Source: Chara braunii (Eukaryota; Streptophyta; Charophyceae; Charales; Characeae). Taken from it: a stretch of 24,850 nucleotides of DNA. The notes beneath the pieces were generated by a model, which was given only the letters and a program-made list of their open reading frames with translations, searched no databases and was not told where the DNA came from. Numbering within the stretch: position 1 is the stretch's first letter; every line of letters starts with the position of its first letter. Where the stretch lies: NCBI GenBank assembly GCA_003427395.1, contig BFEA01000440.1, forward strand, positions 456,568 to 481,417, in the 5' to 3' direction. Below are positions 20,430 through 24,850 of the stretch, one piece after another. The position numbers and the translations under genes were made by a program.

Positions 20430-21390
20430 ATAGAACGCGTCGTTGCTAAGTTCCCTGATCTGTTCGAAGAACCCACAGGAATTGTTGAAAGGGAAGTTGT
20501 CCACGCTATAGAAATCATTCCAGGGAGTAAGGACCCAAAGGGAAGGATCTATAGGATGGCTCCCGCCGAGTTAGATGAACTTCGGCGACCGCTTAAGGAG
20601 CTGACAAAAAAGGGATGGATTCGGCCTAGTACTTCCCCTTACAGATCTCCCGTGCTATTCGTACCGAAGAAGGGGGGTACATTGAGGATGTGCATTGACT
20701 ATAGAGGCCNCAATGCCATCACTGTGAAGAACGCAGAGCCTCTACCTCGCATAGATGACCTATTGGATAGGGTGCAGGGATGCAAGTACTATAACAAGAT
20801 AGACTTGAAAATCCGGCTATCATCAGATCGCTAAAAGACATAAGGACCAACACAAGACAACTTTTCAGACTCGTTATGGTCTGTATGAGTTTGTAGTGAT
20901 GCCTTTTGGTCTTTGCAGTGCGTCGGGAACGTTCCAGCACGCTATGAATCGGATCTTCCATGACCATTTAGATAAGTTTGTCATGGTCTATCTAGACGAC
21001 ATTCTGATCTTTAGTAAATCTGTCGAGGAGCATGCACAGCATGTTGAGACGGTACTTTTACTCCTTCGACAACACAAGTATAAGGTCAACTTAGAGAAGT
21101 GTGAGTTTGGTCGCACTAAGATACTGTACTTGGGTCATGAAGTATCCGCGGAAGGGATTAGGCCGGAAGATGCGAAGGTGGCTAGTATTCGAGACTGGCC
21201 ACGACCTCGGACTGTCACTGAGGTCAGATCTTTCTTAGGAATGTGCGGCTACTATAGGAACTTTGTAAAGAACTATTCTACAGTCGCCTCTCCTTTGACA
21301 GATCTAACTCGACTTGACACGCCATGGGACTGGGGTGATGAGTGCGAGGGTGCTTTCAAGCGATTGAAGCATGCACTCATGAATCATGAA
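20430..21390 (+). other. Reverse transcriptase domain
   Basis: Motifs in order are IRPSTSPYRSPVLFVPKKGG, LRMCIDYRG, LPRIDDLLDRVQG, KIDLK followed after the one-base insertion by SGYHQI, then VVMPFGLCSASGTFQHAMN. VYLDDILIFS contains the catalytic Y-L-D-D at 20989-21000, and LGHEVSAEGIRPEDAKVASI and FLGMCGYYRNFV follow. Both catalytic Asp residues of YLDD are intact, as is the Asp of KIDLK. The only visible break is the A insertion at 20808-20811. Confidence 0.93.
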
Positions 21391-21396
21391 GTTCTC

Positions 21397-21790
21397 ATGG
21401 TTCCCGATCCTCGGAAGACATTCATAGTGACCACTTACGCAAGCCAATATGGCATTGGCGCAGTTCTGGCTCAACAAGATGGGAAAAAGTTGAGACCGAT
21501 TGAGTACATGAGTAAGAAGATGCCATCCAAGAAGTTGGCAAAGTCCACCTACGAAAGGGAACTCTATGCTCTACATAAAGCACTTGTCCATTGGAGACAC
21601 TTCGTATTGGGAAGATTCTTCTACTTGAGGACTGATCATCAGACTCTCAAATGGATCAAGACTCAACCGGCTATTTCTGACGCACTCAAGCGGTAGATTG
21701 AGGTCATAGACCAATATGACTTCAAGCTTGAGTATCTGAAGGGAGAGTACAACAAGGTTGCAGATGCGCTATCACGTAGAGCAGACTACC
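21397..21790 (+). other. RNase H domain, first catalytic Asp changed to Tyr
   Basis: RNase H degrades the RNA strand of the hybrid. The block FIVTTYASQYGIGAVLAQQ should read T-D-A-S. The codon at 21436-21438 is TAC, so the first catalytic Asp is now Tyr. The Glu of YERELYAL and the Asp of RTDHQTLKW are kept. A TAG at 21694-21696 precedes IEVIDQYDFKLEYLKGEYNK and VADALSR, the standard end of the domain. Confidence 0.85.
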
Positions 21791-21843
21791 TAGGTGCGCT
21801 AGTTTCTGACTTTGGCGTATCTGATGAAGTAACTCAATCATTC

Positions 21844-22750
21844 GTGGGAGCCTATCAGGAAGACCCTGTAACGATGAACATCATGCGCAAAATTCAGGCT
21901 AAAGACAAGGCCACAGAAAGTGAGTTTGTGATGGTGGACGGGTTACTCTATCTTGATAAGGCCGGAATAAAAAGATTAGTAGTTTCATCTAGTGAGCGAT
22001 TGCGTAGTTTGTTTTTAGGCGAATGTCATGACGCAACTGGACGAGTGCAAACCTAGTACAACGATTTTGGTGGCCAGGAATGCTAGATGACGCAAAGAAG
22101 TACGTAGAGACCTGTCAGATCTGTCAGCGGGACAAGCCGCGAACTCAGGCACCGCTTGGGTTGTTGAAGCCTTTGCTTATTCCTGCTGGTCCAGGACAGA
22201 GTGTTTCCATGAATTTCATGGACACCCTGGTGACTGGTAAGAGTGGCAAGAGGCACATCTTCGTCATCATCGATCGATTCACCAAGTACACTAGACTAGT
22301 GGCTATGCCAGAGACTGCAAGAACTGACTATGTCATCAAGTTGTTCAAAGACAACTAGGTGCGTGACGTTGGTTTACCAAAGTCACTCGTTAGTGACCGA
22401 GATGTCTGATTCACAAGTGAGTTGTGGAAGAAGACTGCAGAACAGATGGGCAGTCAACTTCAGATGACTTCAGGGAATCATCCCGAAGCCAACGGATAAG
22501 TCGAGCAAATGAACAGAGTCGTACAACACTTGCTGAGGCATTACATCAAGCCCAGCCAGGATGACTGGGATGAGCAGTTGCCTTTTATCGCCAGCCGGTA
22601 CAACAATGTTGTCCATAGCAGTACCGACGTTAGTCCTAATCAGCTACACTTGAGATGGAAGCCTCGATCAGCATTAGACTTCCTCCTACCTGAAAACCGC
22701 CCCGCTGCAACTCCAGGCACACTTGAGTATGGTGTGCAGTATGAGAAGTT
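21844..22750 (+). other. Integrase zinc-binding and catalytic core
   Basis: The HHCC region keeps the first His (22027-22029) and both Cys residues (22113-22115 and 22122-22124). The second His falls in the short deletion or shift near 22045. In the core, SMNFMDTLV has AAT at 22212-22214 where the first catalytic Asp of D,D-35-E belongs, so it is Asn. SLVSDRDV keeps the second Asp. EQMNRVVQHLLRHYIKP keeps the Glu. Stops at 22356-22358, 22407-22409 and 22497-22499 interrupt it. Integrase inserts the cDNA; this copy cannot. Confidence 0.87.
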
Positions 22751-22799
22751 GCTGCAAGAAGTTGTCGAGCACATGAAGAAAGCTCAACAAGCAATGATT

Positions 22800-23305
22800 G
22801 CTTCTGGGAATCAACACTGTAAACAGTCCACATTTCAAGTAGGGGAACGTGTTTGGGTCAAGGCTAATGAGTTAGGACAGGAATTCGGAATCTCTCGCAA
22901 ACTAATGCCTCAGTACTTTGGTCCCTGGAAAGTCCTGAATATAGTGGGAGATGAGATGGATGGCCCCACATATGCCATTCGTGTCCCTGGACACCTATGC
23001 ACTCACCCAGTGTTGCATGCCTCAAAGCTTGCACCTTTCGCTGAGACAGATCAATTCCCTTCCAGGAGATCGATGCTGCCCCCAACCATGGATGGTCAAG
23101 TGGACATCGACGACATTGTGGATCACCGGGATATGCCTGTTCCGAAGCCGCTAGGTCGAGGAAGACCTCCTAAGCCCAAGAGAGAGTATCGCGTCAGATT
23201 CAGGCATCATACGGATCCAAAAGAAGATCGGTGGTTTGCCAGAGAGGAACTGATTGAGACAGCTGCTCAGGTGGTGGCAGAATATGGAGAAAAGGTTAAC
23301 AACAT
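22800..23305 (+). other. Integrase C-terminal GPY/F module and chromodomain-like tail
   Basis: FQVGERVWVKANEL and PQYFGPWKVLNIVGD are the integrase C-terminal module with its GP-F/Y signature. HPVLHASKLAPF follows. After a basic linker (GRGRPPKPKREY) the sequence YRVRFRHHTDPKEDRWFARE with EELIETAAQVV resembles a chromodomain (Y-x-V-x-W/F ... W-x ... L). This would target insertion to particular chromatin. The chromodomain assignment is tentative since only two of the usual aromatic-cage positions look right. Confidence 0.62.
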
Positions 23306-24850
23306 GCTTTTTTTTCAGGATGCTTAAAGAGGTGAATTCAGGATGCCTATAAAGCTCTACAGTGGGAGCTATACGGTGAGTAGGGGTGCTTTCAGGCCTT
23401 CAGGGCATTCACCCCTTCAGGATCGTTCGGAATCCTTACGTTTAACAATGAGAGCTATATAATGGGGGGGGGTGCTTTCAGGCCTTCAGGGCATTCATCC
23501 CTTCATGATCGTTCAAGATGCTCAAGCTTAACAGTGGGACCTGTAGGGTGGGGGTGTGTTCTTTCAGGCCTTCAGGGCATTCACCCCTTCAGGATCATTC
23601 ACATTGTTCAGGATGCCAAAACGACACAACAATGGAAACCAGAAGGTGGGAACGGGTGCTCCTTTCAGACTTTTGAAGGCATTCATCTTCAGGGCATTCA
23701 CCCCTTCAGGATCGTTCAGGATCCTCAAGGTTGACAGTGGGAGGCATACGCTAGGAGGGGGGGTGCTTTCAGGCCTTCAGGGCATTTACCCCTTCCGGAT
23801 CGTTCGAGATCCTCAAGCTTAACAGTGGGGGCCTTACGGTGGAGGGGGGGTGCTTTCAGGCCTTCAGGGCATTCACCCCTTCAGGATCGTTCAGGATCCT
23901 CAAGCTTGACAGTAGGAGTCATATGGTGGGGGGAGGGGGTGCTTTCAGGCCTTTAGGGCATTCACCCCTTCAGGATCGTTCGGGATCCTCAAGCTTAACA
24001 GTGGGAGCCATACGGTGGGGGGGGGTGCTTTCAGGCCTTCAGGGCATTCACCCCTTCACGATTGTTCACAATCCTCAAGCTTAACAATGAGATCCATAAG
24101 GTGGGGGGGCTTTCTTTCAGGCCTTCAGGGCATTCACCCCTTCAGGATCGTTCATGATCCTCAAGGTTAACAGTGGGGGTCATAGGGTGGGGGGGGTTTT
24201 TTCAGGCCTTCAGGGCATTCACCCCTTCAAGATCGTTCATATTGTTCAGGATGCCAAAACGACACAACACTAGAGAACAAAGATGGGAACGAGTGGTCCT
24301 TTCTAACCTCCGAAGGCATTCACCCCTTCAGGATCGTTCAGGATCCTCGACGCTTAACAGTGGGAGCCATAGGGGGGGGGGTGCTTTCAGGCCTTCAGGG
24401 CATTCACCCCTTCAGGATGGTTCACAAAATTAAAAAAAAAAAAAAAAAAAAACATCATGAAGACTATGAACAATTCTCAAGCGGTGAATGCCCTGAACGG
24501 CCTGAAAGCAACCCCACCTTTTACTCTCACTATCATGAAGGGGTGAAGGCCTTGAAAACCCTCGCACCTCCATTCGACTCCCTGCTTTTCAGGCCTTGAG
24601 GGCATTCACCCCTTCAGGATAATTCAGGGTCCTCAAGGTTAACAGTGGGGGTCATAGGGTGGGGGGGGGTTATTTTAGGCCTTCAGAGCATTCACCCCTT
24701 CAGGAGATCGTTCACATTGTTCAGGATGCCAAAACGACACACCACTAGAGAAAAAGGTGGGAACGGGTGCTCCTTTCAGACCTCCGAAGACATTCACCCC
24801 TTCAGGATCGTTCAGGATCCTCGACGCTTAACAGTGGGAACCATAGGGTG
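23305..24850. repeat. 86-bp satellite with a roughly 101-bp long variant
   Basis: Units share CTTTCAGGCCTTCAGGGCAT, then TCACCCCTTCAGGATCGTTC, then AGGATCCTCAAGCTTAACAG, then TGGGAGCCATA(C/G)GGTGGGG with a variable G-run. Unit starts (CTTTCAG) fall near 23389, 23475, 23561, 23766, 23853, 23942, 24028, 24114, 24199, 24384, 24587 and 24673, mostly 85-89 bp apart. A longer type with ATGCCAAAACGACACAAC and GGGAACGGGTGCTCC occurs near 23613, 24250 and 24725 and adds about 15 bp. The array continues off the window. Frames within it are artefacts. Confidence 0.95.
24432..24580 (-). repeat. Poly(A) tract and inverted satellite copies inside the array
   Basis: A run of 21 A residues (24432-24452) interrupts a unit. 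It is followed by GGTGAATGCCCTGAACGGCC and TGAAAGCAACCCCACC (24483-24518), which is the satellite unit in reverse complement. A second, poorer inverted piece follows (GGGGTGAAGGCCTTGAAAA near 24539-24558). Normal orientation resumes at about 24585. Confidence 0.88.

Larger units (their letters stand above)
15435..23327 (+). mobile_element. Ty3/gypsy LTR retrotransposon, inactive, no 3' LTR seen
   Basis: The order is a likely 5' LTR (15435 to about 16525), a Met-tRNA primer site (16526), a leader, gag (17820), protease, RT, RNase H, integrase and a chromodomain-like tail (to 23327). Protease before RT and integrase after RNase H is the Ty3/gypsy (Metaviridae) order, and the C-terminal tail suggests a chromovirus-like lineage. 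Both gag and pol are broken repeatedly. No sequence resembling the 5' LTR follows pol. Satellite DNA starts instead, so the 3' end has been lost or lies beyond an expanded array. Confidence 0.85.
19668..23327 (+). pseudogene. pol: Ty3/gypsy pol, interrupted
   Basis: Pol supplies protease, reverse transcriptase, RNase H and integrase. The frame runs from about 19668 with a TAG at 19872-19874 and continues in phase to 20811. There one extra A in an A-run (20808-20811) shifts it to the frame holding RT motifs, RNase H and the start of integrase. A TAG lies at 21694-21696. A short deletion or shift near 22045 returns it to the first frame, in which a TAG (22356), TGA (22407) and TAA (22497) follow. 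The final ORF reaches a TAA at 23325-23327. One base (20710) is N. The last few codons (FFQDA) seem to be contributed by satellite sequence. Confidence 0.88.

Noticed and set aside
23328-23400. 3' LTR and polypurine tract of the gypsy element
   Set aside because: Only a short purine stretch (AAAGAGGTGAA) is present, and nothing after it resembles 15435-16525.
23462-24599. Several 80-90-residue frames with repeated FQAFRAFTPSGSF
   Set aside because: They are translations of the tandem satellite, produced in more than one frame and interrupted by G-run length changes.
23386-24850. CRISPR-like array
   Set aside because: The units are contiguous 86-bp monomers with no unique spacers, and the DNA is eukaryotic.

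Overview
This window reads as repeat-rich eukaryotic nuclear DNA from the green-plant lineage. Three things point there: an LTR-retrotransposon primer-binding site matching plant initiator-Met tRNA (16526-16537), a second degenerate one matching plant tRNA-Asp (9826-9843, minus), and a Ty3/gypsy polyprotein with a chromodomain-like tail. The coding style and the dense mix of decayed elements recall charophyte algae such as Chara, but that is a guess from memory. I see no intact host gene. Almost everything codable is broken by stops and frameshifts.

Layout. 1-121: a diverged copy of the satellite that also fills the right edge. 122-2327 (minus): decayed gag of one LTR retroelement. 2395-2498: four 26-bp tandem repeats. 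About 2700-5075 (minus): a run of small decayed reading frames that look like repeated copies of one unrecognised alpha/beta domain. About 4930-7055 (minus): two larger, mutually similar, unrecognised decayed reading frames. 7060-9825: AT-rich DNA with several dispersed or duplicated repeat modules. 9826-9843: remnant tRNA-Asp primer-binding site on the minus strand, possibly the 5' end of the element whose gag lies at 122-2327. 9845-13200: no convincing gene; a palindrome cluster lies near 10606-10690. 13200-13760: degenerate 7-bp satellite. 14073-15190 (minus): a decayed Ulp1/C48-type cysteine protease gene with a plausible intron. 15301-15378: GATA/GA microsatellite. 15435-23327 (plus): a Ty3/gypsy element with a likely 5' LTR, primer-binding site, leader, gag, protease, RT, RNase H, integrase and chromodomain-like tail, with no 3' LTR visible. 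23305-24850: satellite of about 86-bp units that abuts the end of pol.

The plus-strand element would once have worked as a unit: the LTR drives transcription, the Met-tRNA site primes reverse transcription, Gag packages, and Pro/RT/RNase H/IN copy and insert. It is now inactive. At least six in-frame stops, about four frameshifts and substitutions at catalytic positions of protease, RNase H and integrase are visible. Most of the point changes look like C-to-T or G-to-A transitions, as expected for decay of methylated DNA.

The most unusual material is the minus-strand block at about 2700-7055. It shows two layers of internal paralogy (two large units, then about six to eight small units), all in the same direction and upstream of a gag. 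I cannot assign it to a known family.
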